Shown here: positions 8,661 to 16,390 of the stretch, piece after piece | Position numbering within the stretch: the stretch's first letter is position 1 | How the letters are laid out: each line of letters opens with the position of its first letter | Source of the DNA: Prosthecobacter debontii | GTDB taxonomy: Bacteria > Verrucomicrobiota > Verrucomicrobiia > Chthoniobacterales > Chthoniobacteraceae | Length of the DNA: 50,449 nt | Direction of reading: 5' to 3' | NCBI GenBank assembly: GCA_945861385.1 | Contig: CAMAUI010000020.1 | Span: forward strand, 1 to 50,449 | Translations under genes and position numbers: made by a program | The notes under the pieces: generated by a model | Database searches by the model: none | Told to the model about the DNA's origin: nothing | What the model saw: the letters and a program-made list of their open reading frames with translations, nothing else

Positions 8661-9923
8661 ATGCACTCCGCCACAAGCCACAGTCCCTCCGCCCGCATCA
8701 TGGAACTGGCCGCGCAGCACCGGCCCGGACACGGACTGGACCGCGCCTTTTATCTGGATGCGGAAATCTACGAGCGGGAGATGGATTCCATCTGGCGGAC
8801 GGGGTGGCTCTTCGCGGGACATTCGTGTGAAATTCCCAAGCCGGGCGACTACTTCACGCTCGCCGTGGACACGGATTCGATTTTGGTGATTCGCGCGGAC
8901 GACGGCGCCATCCACGCCATGCACAATGTTTGCCGGCATCGGGGCAGTTTGCTTTGCGCGGAGCCGGCGGGTCATGCGGCGCAGCTGGTTTGTCCGTATC
9001 ATCAGTGGGTGTATGGAAAGGACGGTGCGTTGCTGAGTTGCCGCGGGATGCAGGAGGGCGTGGAGAAGTGCCAGTTCGGGCTTCGGCCTGTGGCGTTGGA
9101 GGAAGTGGAGGGGCTGATTTATATCAGCCTGGCCGCGGCTCCGGGGAGCTTTGGCGGAGCGCGCGAGGTGCTCGCTCCGATGGCCCGGCCACAGGGCCTG
9201 CGCAGGGCGAAGGTCGCCAAGGCGGTGGACTACACCATCCCCGCAAACTGGAAGCTGGTCTGGGAAAACAATCGCGAGTGCTACCACTGCAACGTGAATC
9301 ATCCGCAATACATCAAGGCCAATTTCGACCACTACAATGCCGACGATACTTCCGCCCGGATCGAGCAGGAAATCGCCGCGGCGGTGGCGCTGAATGAAAA
9401 GGAATGTGCGGCGAGCGGTCTGGCCGTCTCACACAAGCAGCCGGGCATGGTGTGTTTTCCCGATGCGGAGCGGGACGTGTGGTTCTCGGCCAACCGCACG
9501 CCTTTGGTGGAGGGCTACCTGAGCGAAAGCATGGACGGCCGACTGGTGGCTCCGCTCATGGGCGATTACGACCAGCCGGGCGTCGGCACCCTTCGCATGC
9601 GGACGCTTCCGAATTTTTGGAACCATTCGAGTTGCGATCACTCCGTCACGACGCGGCTGCTGCCGTGCGGCTTGGGAAGCACGCAGGCGCGCGTCGTGTG
9701 GCTCGTGCATGAGGACGCCGTCGAGGGGAAGGATTACACGCTCGAGGCGCTGCTCCCGTTCTGGCAACTGACGTCGGAGCAGGACTGGAAGATCTGTGCA
9801 AATCAACAGCGCGGCGTGGCATCGCGCGCGTTCGTCCCCGGCCCATTTTCCACTTTCAAGGAATACAACGTGGACAGCTTCGTCCGTTGGTATTTGCAGA
9901 AGCTTTGCCAGGCGAATTCATGA
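8661..9923 (+). CDS. Rieske non-heme iron oxygenase, glycine-betaine/stachydrine demethylase type
   Basis: This 420-residue ring-hydroxylating-type oxygenase alpha subunit is predicted to demethylate a quaternary amine. The [2Fe-2S] ligands are C91-x-H93 and C111-x2-H114 (NVCRHRGSL, CPYHQWVYG). The mononuclear iron site follows in the NWKLVWENNRECYHC segment (H209, H214), the pattern of GbcA-like enzymes that act on trimethylammonium substrates. The ATG at 8661 is chosen because sequence upstream of it in this frame overlaps phnY out of frame. The gene lies 35 bp after phnY on the same strand. Its stop overlaps a relic ATG of the next gene (ATGA at 9920). I infer a substrate such as N,N,N-trimethyl-AEP; plain glycine betaine is the main alternative. 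No ferredoxin-reductase partner is present in the window. Confidence 0.85.
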   Translation: MHSATSHSPSARIMELAAQHRPGHGLDRAFYLDAEIYEREMDSIWRTGWLFAGHSCEIPKPGDYFTLAVDTDSILVIRADDGAIHAMHNVCRHRGSLLCAEPAGHAAQLVCPYHQWVYGKDGALLSCRGMQEGVEKCQFGLRPVALEEVEGLIYISLAAAPGSFGGAREVLAPMARPQGLRRAKVAKAVDYTIPANWKLVWENNRECYHCNVNHPQYIKANFDHYNADDTSARIEQEIAAAVALNEKECAASGLAVSHKQPGMVCFPDAERDVWFSANRTPLVEGYLSESMDGRLVAPLMGDYDQPGVGTLRMRTLPNFWNHSSCDHSVTTRLLPCGLGSTQARVVWLVHEDAVEGKDYTLEALLPFWQLTSEQDWKICANQQRGVASRAFVPGPFSTFKEYNVDSFVRWYLQKLCQANS

Positions 9924-10075
9924 CAACCAGCCCGGCCGCCAACGAAAGTCCCCTTTCGGAAGTTCCATGGGCACCTGTCCCGCGAATGCCGCGGGTTCCT
10001 TTGGATTCAAAATCAATCACGCCTTCCCGATCCTTTTTCGTCGCGTGCAGGTCGCAAGATACTGACGCGGGCTAA
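9920..10075 (+). pseudogene. 5' stub of a second copy of the downstream FAD oxidoreductase gene
   Basis: Bases 9920-9947 are identical to 12659-12686, the first 28 bases of the intact flavoprotein gene, and encode the same opening residues MTTSPAANE. After that the match ends, and the frame runs on for about 42 unrelated residues to a stop at 10073-10075. The stub ATG overlaps the Rieske stop as ATGA, the same coupling seen between phnW, phnA and phnY. I read this as the original junction between the Rieske gene and the flavoprotein gene, cut off by the inserted minus-strand module. The short peptide is unlikely to be functional. Confidence 0.7.
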
Positions 10076-10992
10076 AGCCCCTCGACCAGCCCTGTCCGTG
10101 TCAGTTCCGCGCGAAGTTTCGCGAGTTCCTCCGGTGGCGGATTCGAGTTTGGCAGTCGCACCGGCCCCACTGGGACGCCGAGCCAGCCCATCACCGCCTT
10201 CGCCGAGCCGAGGTAGCCATGCCTCGCGAGCATTTGAATGAGCTGTACGCTGCGGAACTGCTCCGCCTGGGCCGCAGCCAGATCGCCGCGGGCAAACGCC
10301 GCGATGATCCGCTGGTAGATCACCGCCGCGAAATTGTAGCTGCTGCCCACCGCCCCGCGCGCCCCGAGCGCCAGCGCCGCGAGCAGCATCTCATCCAGCC
10401 CCCACGGCACATCCCACGCGCCGCCATCCGCGCGCAGGCAGAGCTGGTAGGCCATCTGGTCGGAATTTGTGAACTTGATCCCCGCAAGGTTTGGGATGCG
10501 TTCCTTCGCTGCCGCGAGGAATTCCGGCATCGCGTAGTTCGTCCCCGTCAGCGCCGGAATATCGTAGAAATAGAATGGCAGCTCCGGCGCGCCGTCCGCG
10601 ATCTCCGCGCACGCCGCCACGAGCGTCGCCACGTCCCTGGCCTTGAAATACGACGGCGCCAGCGCGCTGACCGCCGCCGCCCCGTGCTGTTGTGCGTGGG
10701 CCGCGAGCGTCCGTGCCTCGCGCAGCGAATTCGATCCCACATGAACCACCACGCGCATCGCCGTCCCGCGTGCGATCTCGAGCCATCGTCCTGCGAGTTG
10801 CAGCCGCTCATCGAGCATCAGCGACGCGCTCTCGCCCGTCGTGCCCGCGACGAACACCGTGCGTATTCCGCAGGCCAGCAGGTGCCCGAACTGCCGCTCG
10901 ACCGCGGTGAGGTTCAGCGAGCCGTCGGGGTGAAACGGCGTGTGAGTGGCGGTGGTGAGGCCGTGCAGTCGTTGTGAGTCGGATAAATTCAT
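10072..10992 (-). CDS. nanA: N-acetylneuraminate lyase-like aldolase (DHDPS superfamily)
   Basis: This 306-residue class I aldolase has the DapA/NanA TIM-barrel fold. The Schiff-base lysine is K173 in LAGIKFTN. The proton-shuttling tyrosine is Y143 in FYFYDIPALTG, and the substrate-carboxylate loop is GTTGES (50-55). The IPALTG, WGLDEMLL and GAVGSSYNF segments look more like sialic-acid lyases, including the animal NPL type, than dihydrodipicolinate synthases. The predicted reaction is Neu5Ac to ManNAc plus pyruvate. The ATG at 10992 is preferred over the longer frame because it overlaps the stop of the upstream MFS gene (ATGA, 10989-10992). The pair lies opposite in strand to the surrounding phosphonate operon. 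Another 2-keto-acid aldolase specificity remains possible. Confidence 0.75.
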   Translation of the reverse strand: MNLSDSQRLHGLTTATHTPFHPDGSLNLTAVERQFGHLLACGIRTVFVAGTTGESASLMLDERLQLAGRWLEIARGTAMRVVVHVGSNSLREARTLAAHAQQHGAAAVSALAPSYFKARDVATLVAACAEIADGAPELPFYFYDIPALTGTNYAMPEFLAAAKERIPNLAGIKFTNSDQMAYQLCLRADGGAWDVPWGLDEMLLAALALGARGAVGSSYNFAAVIYQRIIAAFARGDLAAAQAEQFRSVQLIQMLARHGYLGSAKAVMGWLGVPVGPVRLPNSNPPPEELAKLRAELTRTGLVEGL

Positions 10993-12227
10993 GCGCCGGG
11001 ATTTGTCACAGGCTTCCCGGGGCGTATCAACAAAACGATGACGATGGACACGGCGGCCACCGCGGCAAACGCGCCGAAGATCACATTCAGCGGGACGTGA
11101 TTGTCGCGCAGAACGCCGAAGCCCCAGTCGCCAAACCCGCCGCAACTGATCGAGACGAGATTCATGATGCCGTAGCCGGTAGCACGATGCTCGGGGCGCG
11201 CGATCTGGCAAAGGATCGGCATGTTGTTGCAGTCAAAAAATCCCCAGCCGAGTCCGAAGATCACGAGGCCGATGATCGCGGTCAGTTGCGCCGAGGCGTT
11301 GCCGATGCTGAAGAGCGCCGGCAGAAACATCGCCATCCCGATCGCGCTCACGAAAATCCGCCCGCGCGTCGAGCGGCGCATCCAGCGGTCGGCGAGCCAG
11401 CCGCCGAGCGCGGCGCCGACGATGGACGCCGGATGCACGAACATCGAGACGACGCCTGCCTTGCCCTGGCCGAGCCCGAATTTCTCGCGCAGGATATCGG
11501 GCATCCAGTCCTTCACGACCCAGCCCGCGATGGCCGGCAGCGTGAAGTACAGGACGAGCAGTTGAAAATTGCGGTTCGCGAGCAGACCGCCGATGCCCCC
11601 GCGTGGCAACGCGCTGTCCTCCACCGGGCACGGTGCATTTTTCAAAAGCATGATCAGCGGAATCGCGTAGAGCACGCCGGCAATTCCGCACGCGCTGAAC
11701 ATCCATCGCCAGCCGAGCATCGGCGCATCGGCGACGTAGCCGGCGAAGCCGCCGAGGATCAGTCCCGCGTAAATGCCCGCCTGATGCACGCCGACCGCGC
11801 GTGAGCGCGTGGGCCCGGCATGGAAATCCGTGATGAGCGCGAGCGCCGCCGGGATGTAAAACGCCTCGCTGATTCCCATGAGCGCGCGCGCGGCGACGAG
11901 TTCGTTGAACGTCGTGACGTGCGCCGTGTACCAAGTCACCACCGACCAGGTGAACAAGCTCGCCGCGATGACGTGCCGCCGGCTGAAGCGATCCGCGATG
12001 TAGCCGCCGATGGGGCTGAGCACCGCATACACCCATTTGAACGAGCCGAGCACGATGCCCCAGTCGGCCTTGTTCGCGATGGTGGGGATGTCAGCGACCA
12101 TCGAGGGCTTCATCGCGGCGAGCATCTGCCGGTCGAGGTAGTTCAGCAGCGCAACGGGGAAAAGGAGCGCGACGATCAGCCATGCGAGGCGTACCGAGGG
12201 ATGTTGCTTGGAAATTGGCGGCGTCAT
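10989..12227 (-). CDS. MFS transporter, probably for sialic acid
   Basis: This 412-residue major facilitator has 12 predicted membrane helices. It shows the anion:cation symporter-like start LNYLDRQMLA and the loop 2-3 motif GGYIADRFSRRH, with a second copy at GGWLADRWMRR. Its start at 12227 overlaps the stop of a decayed nanM-like frame (12224-12227), and its own stop overlaps the nanA-like start, so the three frames formed one operon. By context the substrate is N-acetylneuraminate or a related 2-keto sugar acid. The sequence alone only supports an organic-anion MFS. It might instead serve the surrounding phosphonate pathway, but its coupling to the lyase argues against that. Confidence 0.75.
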   Translation of the reverse strand: MTPPISKQHPSVRLAWLIVALLFPVALLNYLDRQMLAAMKPSMVADIPTIANKADWGIVLGSFKWVYAVLSPIGGYIADRFSRRHVIAASLFTWSVVTWYTAHVTTFNELVAARALMGISEAFYIPAALALITDFHAGPTRSRAVGVHQAGIYAGLILGGFAGYVADAPMLGWRWMFSACGIAGVLYAIPLIMLLKNAPCPVEDSALPRGGIGGLLANRNFQLLVLYFTLPAIAGWVVKDWMPDILREKFGLGQGKAGVVSMFVHPASIVGAALGGWLADRWMRRSTRGRIFVSAIGMAMFLPALFSIGNASAQLTAIIGLVIFGLGWGFFDCNNMPILCQIARPEHRATGYGIMNLVSISCGGFGDWGFGVLRDNHVPLNVIFGAFAAVAAVSIVIVLLIRPGKPVTNPGA

Positions 12228-12428
12228 TTCGCTGGCACCGTCCAGACTTCCGGCGAGCGGACACCCGGCCGGACTTCGCCGCTGGGGAAAACGAACATCC
12301 CGCGCCATTCGACGCCGGGAGTATCTGGGAGCGGCGCCAGCTTTTCCCAGCGCAGTTCCCCGGCGGGCGCGGCGGTGGGCAGCAGGATGAGAAGGATGAG
12401 TGTGGTGCGAATCAGAGCGTGACTTCAT
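12224..12428 (-). pseudogene. Truncated, frameshifted nanM-like mutarotase (kelch) gene
   Basis: Read on the minus strand, the frame ending at the TGA 12226-12224 encodes a hydrophobic leader (LILLILLPTAAPAG). It then has LRWEKLAPLPD, typical of the start of N-acetylneuraminate epimerase/mutarotase kelch proteins, and ends RPGVRSPEVWTVPAK. A natural ATG-AAG at 12428 is one base out of frame with this reading; restoring it gives a normal signal peptide. A complete protein of this kind is over 300 residues, so most kelch blades are missing. I infer one frameshift plus a large internal deletion. Its coupling to the MFS transporter supports the sialic-acid reading of the module. Recognition of the family rests on a short motif. 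Confidence 0.5.
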
Positions 12429-12606
12429 GCACCGGACTTCGTGTTCCGGCAAGCGCGGCCGGGAATCACCGGGACCATGGCGCAACTCACCATGAGCGGC
12501 TGAAAGTTGAAGCCTCCGTCCGCGATTTCCATCCACCCGGCTGCGCGCAACGCGACGTTTCAGGGTTTTTTTGCGGCCGGCTCTTTTTCCATATTGCTCC
12601 AAAAAC

Positions 12607-12654
12607 ATCGTGGACCGCTTCGTCCGTTGGTATTTGAAAAGAGCTTTCAAATGA
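12607..12654 (+). pseudogene. 3' stub of a second Rieske oxygenase gene copy
   Basis: Bases 12610-12636 match 9870-9896, the end of the Rieske gene, at 26 of 27 positions. Both encode VD(S/R)FVRWYL. The stub runs to a TGA at 12652-12654 with a diverged last five residues (KRAFK versus QKLCQANS), and 4 bp later the intact flavoprotein gene begins. Upstream of about 12600 similarity fades. The stretch 12429-12606 holds no gene I can defend. On its minus strand it should carry the promoter of the sialic-acid module. Together with 9920-10075 this marks the duplicated junction bracketing that module. Confidence 0.65.
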
Positions 12655-12658
12655 AACG

Positions 12659-13912
12659 ATGACAACCAGCCCGGCCGCCAACGAAAATTTTCCCGCCGAT
12701 GCGGAGATCATCATCATCGGCGGAGGCGCGGTGGGGTGTGGCATCGCGTATGCACTCGCCAGGGCAGGCAGGACGGACATCGTGCTGCTGGAGCGGGCGG
12801 ATGACGTGGGGCTGGTGACGACTTCCCAGGGAGCCGGGTTGTGCGGGCAGGTGCGCGATTCCGCGGAGCGCATCCGGCTGGCGATGCACTCGGTCTCGGT
12901 TTTCCGTGAACTGCAAAAGGATCCGGAGGTGAGGCCGGACTGGCATGAGGTCGGTTCCCTGCGCATCGCGCTCAGCGAGCGGGGTGCGGAGAAACTGCGC
13001 CAGCTTAAGGCAGCGGGCGACGAGGCGGGTTTGGAAAGCGCGTTGATTGACCGCTCCGAGGCCAGGCGCCGATGGCCTTTGATGGAATTCGCCGCAACGA
13101 CCGCGGTGCTCTGGTGTCCGAGCGACGGCTACATGACCCCGGCTTGCGTTGTGAAAGCCTACCAGCATCAGTGCCGGAAACTTGGTGTCCGGTTTGTCAC
13201 CGGCGCAATCGTGGATCGGATCGAGTGCCGGAACGGACGCGTCGAGGCCGTCCACACGAATCGCGGGATGGCGCGGTGCCGGTACGTGATCAACGCCGCC
13301 GGGGCTCACGCTTATCACGTGGCCCGGCTCGCCGGCCTCGAACTCCCCATCATTCCCGTGCGGCACGAGTATTTCATCACGGTGCCGATGGCGGGCCTGA
13401 CGCCCGATCTTCCGTGCTTCCGCATCCCGGAGTGGACGCTCTACGGCCGCGTGCGCGACGGCGGTCTGCTGCTCGGCGGATGGGAACAGGGTTCGCTGCA
13501 TGCCGATCCGCGCGGCTACGAAATGGCAGGCACGCCGCCGGAAATCACGCCCGACGACGAAGTGCTGGAGAGCTTCGAGCGGGATTTCAGCGGGTTGTTT
13601 CCGGGAAGCCGTTACGCAGAAAAGGCGCGCGTCGGGAAAGGCTGGCCGACTTTCACACCCGATGGCCGTTTCATCCTCGGCGAAAGCAAGCGGGTGAAAG
13701 GCTTCGTCATGGCCGGTGGCTGCAACGCCCACGGAATCTCCGGCTCGGGAGGCATCGGCAAGCTGCTCGTGGAGTCGTTGCTCGACCCGGACCCATCGCC
13801 GTATGTCCGGAGCCTGAGCCCAGACCGTTTCACGGAAATGTCCTGGAATTGGGAGGACGCCACGCGGGAGGCACGCTCGGTTTACGAGAGCTACTACGGC
13901 ACGAATGTTTGA
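12659..13912 (+). CDS. FAD-dependent amine oxidoreductase, DAAO fold
   Basis: This 417-residue flavoprotein of the DAO family starts with the dinucleotide-binding motif IIIIGGGAVGCG (17-28) followed by LLERAD. It resembles the catalytic half of dimethylglycine/sarcosine dehydrogenases but lacks their C-terminal folate domain. Where those enzymes have TWHAAGL with a covalent FAD-binding His, this one has TSQGAGL, so FAD is probably not attached in that way. The end SWNWEDATREARSVYESYYG is a DMGDH-like linker. The predicted job is oxidation of a secondary or tertiary amine, here possibly N,N-dimethyl- or N-methyl-AEP. I recall that the phosphonate-linked flavoprotein PbfD has similar activity. 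The gene probably once followed the Rieske gene directly (see the 28-bp duplicated start). Confidence 0.8.
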   Translation: MTTSPAANENFPADAEIIIIGGGAVGCGIAYALARAGRTDIVLLERADDVGLVTTSQGAGLCGQVRDSAERIRLAMHSVSVFRELQKDPEVRPDWHEVGSLRIALSERGAEKLRQLKAAGDEAGLESALIDRSEARRRWPLMEFAATTAVLWCPSDGYMTPACVVKAYQHQCRKLGVRFVTGAIVDRIECRNGRVEAVHTNRGMARCRYVINAAGAHAYHVARLAGLELPIIPVRHEYFITVPMAGLTPDLPCFRIPEWTLYGRVRDGGLLLGGWEQGSLHADPRGYEMAGTPPEITPDDEVLESFERDFSGLFPGSRYAEKARVGKGWPTFTPDGRFILGESKRVKGFVMAGGCNAHGISGSGGIGKLLVESLLDPDPSPYVRSLSPDRFTEMSWNWEDATREARSVYESYYGTNV

Positions 13913-13942
13913 CGCTCGCGGGCCTGATCCTAGACTTTTGCG

Positions 13943-16390
13943 ATGAGTTCCAGTCTGCCTAGCGAGGCCAGCGTGGTCATTGTCGGCGGCGGCATTGTCG
14001 GTGCCAGCGTCGCGTATCATCTGGCGAAATTTGGCTGCAAGGATGTCGTCCTGCTCGAGCAAAACGCGCTGAGCGGCGGCACCACATGGCACGCAGCGGG
14101 ACTCGTCGGGCGGCTGCGGACGAGCAACAGCATGACGCGGATCAACAAGTACAGCGCCGAACTTTACGCCGGGCTGGAAAAGGAAACCGGCCATCCCACG
14201 GGGTGGAAACAAGTGGGCAGCTTGATGATCGGCAAGTCAGCAGAGCGCATGACGCAACTGCGGCGGACGGCGGCTATGGCGGAAATTTTCGGCGTCGAAG
14301 TGCAAATGATCGGTGCGGAGGAGACCTTGGAAAAATGGCCGTTGCTGCGGATTGACGACGTGCTGGGCGCGGCCTGGCTGCCCCATGACGGCAAGGTGAT
14401 CCCGAAGGAAATTTGCGTGGCCCTGGCGAAGGGCGCGCGCCAGCGCGGAGCCACCGTGCTGGAAAATGTGCGCGTCACGGACGTGCTCCGGGAGAAGGGA
14501 CGCGTGACCGGCGTGCGCACCACCGATGGCGTGATCAGGGCCGGGTGCGTCGTCTTGTGCGGAGGCATGTGGACGCGCGAGCTTGGGCTGCGCTGCGGAG
14601 TGACCATCCCGCTTTACCCGGTCGAGCATCATTACGTCGTCACCGAACCAATCCCGGGGGCCTTCGATGAATTGCCGGTGGGCCGCGACCCGGACCTTGC
14701 CCTTTATTTCCGGGGCGAAGGCGACGCCGTCATGCTCGGGGCGTTTCAGAAATATACGAAGCCGTGGATGGTGGATCGCATCCCGGACGATTTTTCCTTC
14801 CAACTGCTCGACCCCGATTGGGAGAAATACGCCGAGCCTCTGGCCGCCGGGAGGTGGAGGATTCCGGCGCTGGAGAATGTGAAGTTCGCCAAGTTCGTCA
14901 ACGGCCCCGAGAGCTTCACGCCGGACAACAATTTCATCATGGGCGAGGCCCCCGAGTTGCGGAATCTGTTTGTTGCGGCCGGCTTCAACTCCGCCGGGAT
15001 TGCGTGCGCGGGCGGAGCCGGAAAGTACCTTGCGGAATGGATCATCGAGGGCCAGCCAACGCTGGATCTTTGGTCGGTGGACATCCGCCGCTTCGCGCCG
15101 TACGCAAACAACCTCGCCTTCCTGCGGGAGCGCGTCACCGAGGTGCTCGGGTTGCATTATCGCATGGCCTGGCCGAACCGGGAATTCGAGACCGGACGCG
15201 GGCTGCGGAAGACCGCGCTGCACGAACGGCTCGCCACGGCGGGCGCATGCTTCGGGACGAAGAACGGCTGGGAACGGCCCAATTGGTTTGCCCGCGCCGG
15301 CATGAAGCCGGAAACGCAGTATTCGTTTGGCAGACAGAACTGGTTCGACTGCCACGCGGCCGAACACCGTGCCGCGCGTGAGCAAGTGGCGCTGTTCGAT
15401 CAAAGCGGGTTTTCCAAACTGATCCTCAAAGGACGCGATGCCCTCGCCGTGCTGCAGCGGCTTTGCGGCAATGAAATGGACGTGCCCGATGGCCGGGCGG
15501 TTTACACCGGCATGTTCAACGCGCGCGGCGGCTTCGAAAGCGACCTGACCGCGGTGCGTCTGTCGCGGAACGAATTCCACCTCGTCACCGGGACCGCGCA
15601 GGCGGTGCATGACGCGGACTGGATCACCCGCAATATCCAACCGGACGAGCATGCGGAGTTGGTGGACGTGACCGAGGCTTTCGGCGTCATCGGCGTGATG
15701 GGCCCGAACTCGCGCGCGCTGCTCCAGCGGATCACGGATGCGGACCTCTCCGCGGAAGGCTTTCCCTTTGGGACTGCGCGGGAGATTGGGATCGGCCAGG
15801 CCACCGCCAGGGCGGTGCGGATCACCTATGTGGGTGAGCTGGGCTGGGAGTTGCACGTGGGCATCGGGCAGTTGGATTTGGTTTATGCGACGTTGATCCA
15901 GGCGGGGAAGGATTTGGGTGTCACCCATGCGGGGCATTACGCGATCAACTCGCTGCGGCTGGAAAAAGGTTATCGCGCGTGGGGCGCGGAGCTTTCTCCC
16001 GACGACACGCCGATCGAGGCCGGGCTTGGGTTCGCAGTCGCATGGAATAAAACCGTCCCGTTCATCGGCCGTGAGGCGCTCCTCAAGCAGAAGGCGGCGG
16101 GAGTCCGCCGGCAAATGGCCGTCTTCGTCCTGCAGGATCCCGAACCCGTGCTCTGGGGAAGCGAGCCGATCCTGCGCGACGGGGAGGTGGTCGGTTACAC
16201 GACGTCCGGTTCCTACGGACACACGGTGGGCGGTGGCATCGGCATGGGTTACATCAAGAGCGCGTCGCCGGTGACGCCCGAATTCATCCGGTCGGGAAAA
16301 TACGAGATCAATGTCAGCGGCCGACTCTGCCCCGCGACCGCTCACCTGCGACCGCCGTACGATCCGGAGAGGAAACGGATTTTGGTTTAG
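13943..16390 (+). CDS. Dimethylglycine/sarcosine dehydrogenase-like flavoprotein with GcvT folate domain
   Basis: This 815-residue two-part enzyme has an N-terminal DAO FAD domain (VVIVGGGIVGAS, about residues 11-22; TTWHAAGL with H50, the usual covalent FAD attachment) and a C-terminal GcvT-like aminomethyltransferase part (about 430-815). That part carries GWERPNWFA, DQSGFSK and TYVGELGWELH motifs and the C-terminal barrel. Such enzymes oxidise N-methyl groups and pass the one-carbon unit to tetrahydrofolate. The gene starts 30 bp after the preceding flavoprotein. In this setting the likely substrates are N-methylated AEPs; dimethylglycine or sarcosine made from glycine betaine is the alternative. 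It ends in a 4-bp convergent overlap with the DUF5690 transporter gene. Confidence 0.85.
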   Translation: MSSSLPSEASVVIVGGGIVGASVAYHLAKFGCKDVVLLEQNALSGGTTWHAAGLVGRLRTSNSMTRINKYSAELYAGLEKETGHPTGWKQVGSLMIGKSAERMTQLRRTAAMAEIFGVEVQMIGAEETLEKWPLLRIDDVLGAAWLPHDGKVIPKEICVALAKGARQRGATVLENVRVTDVLREKGRVTGVRTTDGVIRAGCVVLCGGMWTRELGLRCGVTIPLYPVEHHYVVTEPIPGAFDELPVGRDPDLALYFRGEGDAVMLGAFQKYTKPWMVDRIPDDFSFQLLDPDWEKYAEPLAAGRWRIPALENVKFAKFVNGPESFTPDNNFIMGEAPELRNLFVAAGFNSAGIACAGGAGKYLAEWIIEGQPTLDLWSVDIRRFAPYANNLAFLRERVTEVLGLHYRMAWPNREFETGRGLRKTALHERLATAGACFGTKNGWERPNWFARAGMKPETQYSFGRQNWFDCHAAEHRAAREQVALFDQSGFSKLILKGRDALAVLQRLCGNEMDVPDGRAVYTGMFNARGGFESDLTAVRLSRNEFHLVTGTAQAVHDADWITRNIQPDEHAELVDVTEAFGVIGVMGPNSRALLQRITDADLSAEGFPFGTAREIGIGQATARAVRITYVGELGWELHVGIGQLDLVYATLIQAGKDLGVTHAGHYAINSLRLEKGYRAWGAELSPDDTPIEAGLGFAVAWNKTVPFIGREALLKQKAAGVRRQMAVFVLQDPEPVLWGSEPILRDGEVVGYTTSGSYGHTVGGGIGMGYIKSASPVTPEFIRSGKYEINVSGRLCPATAHLRPPYDPERKRILV

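Noticed and set aside
10072..10992. The lyase as dihydrodipicolinate synthase (dapA) for lysine synthesis
   Set aside because: Motifs resemble sialic-acid lyases more, and it is coupled to an MFS transporter and a nanM-like remnant.
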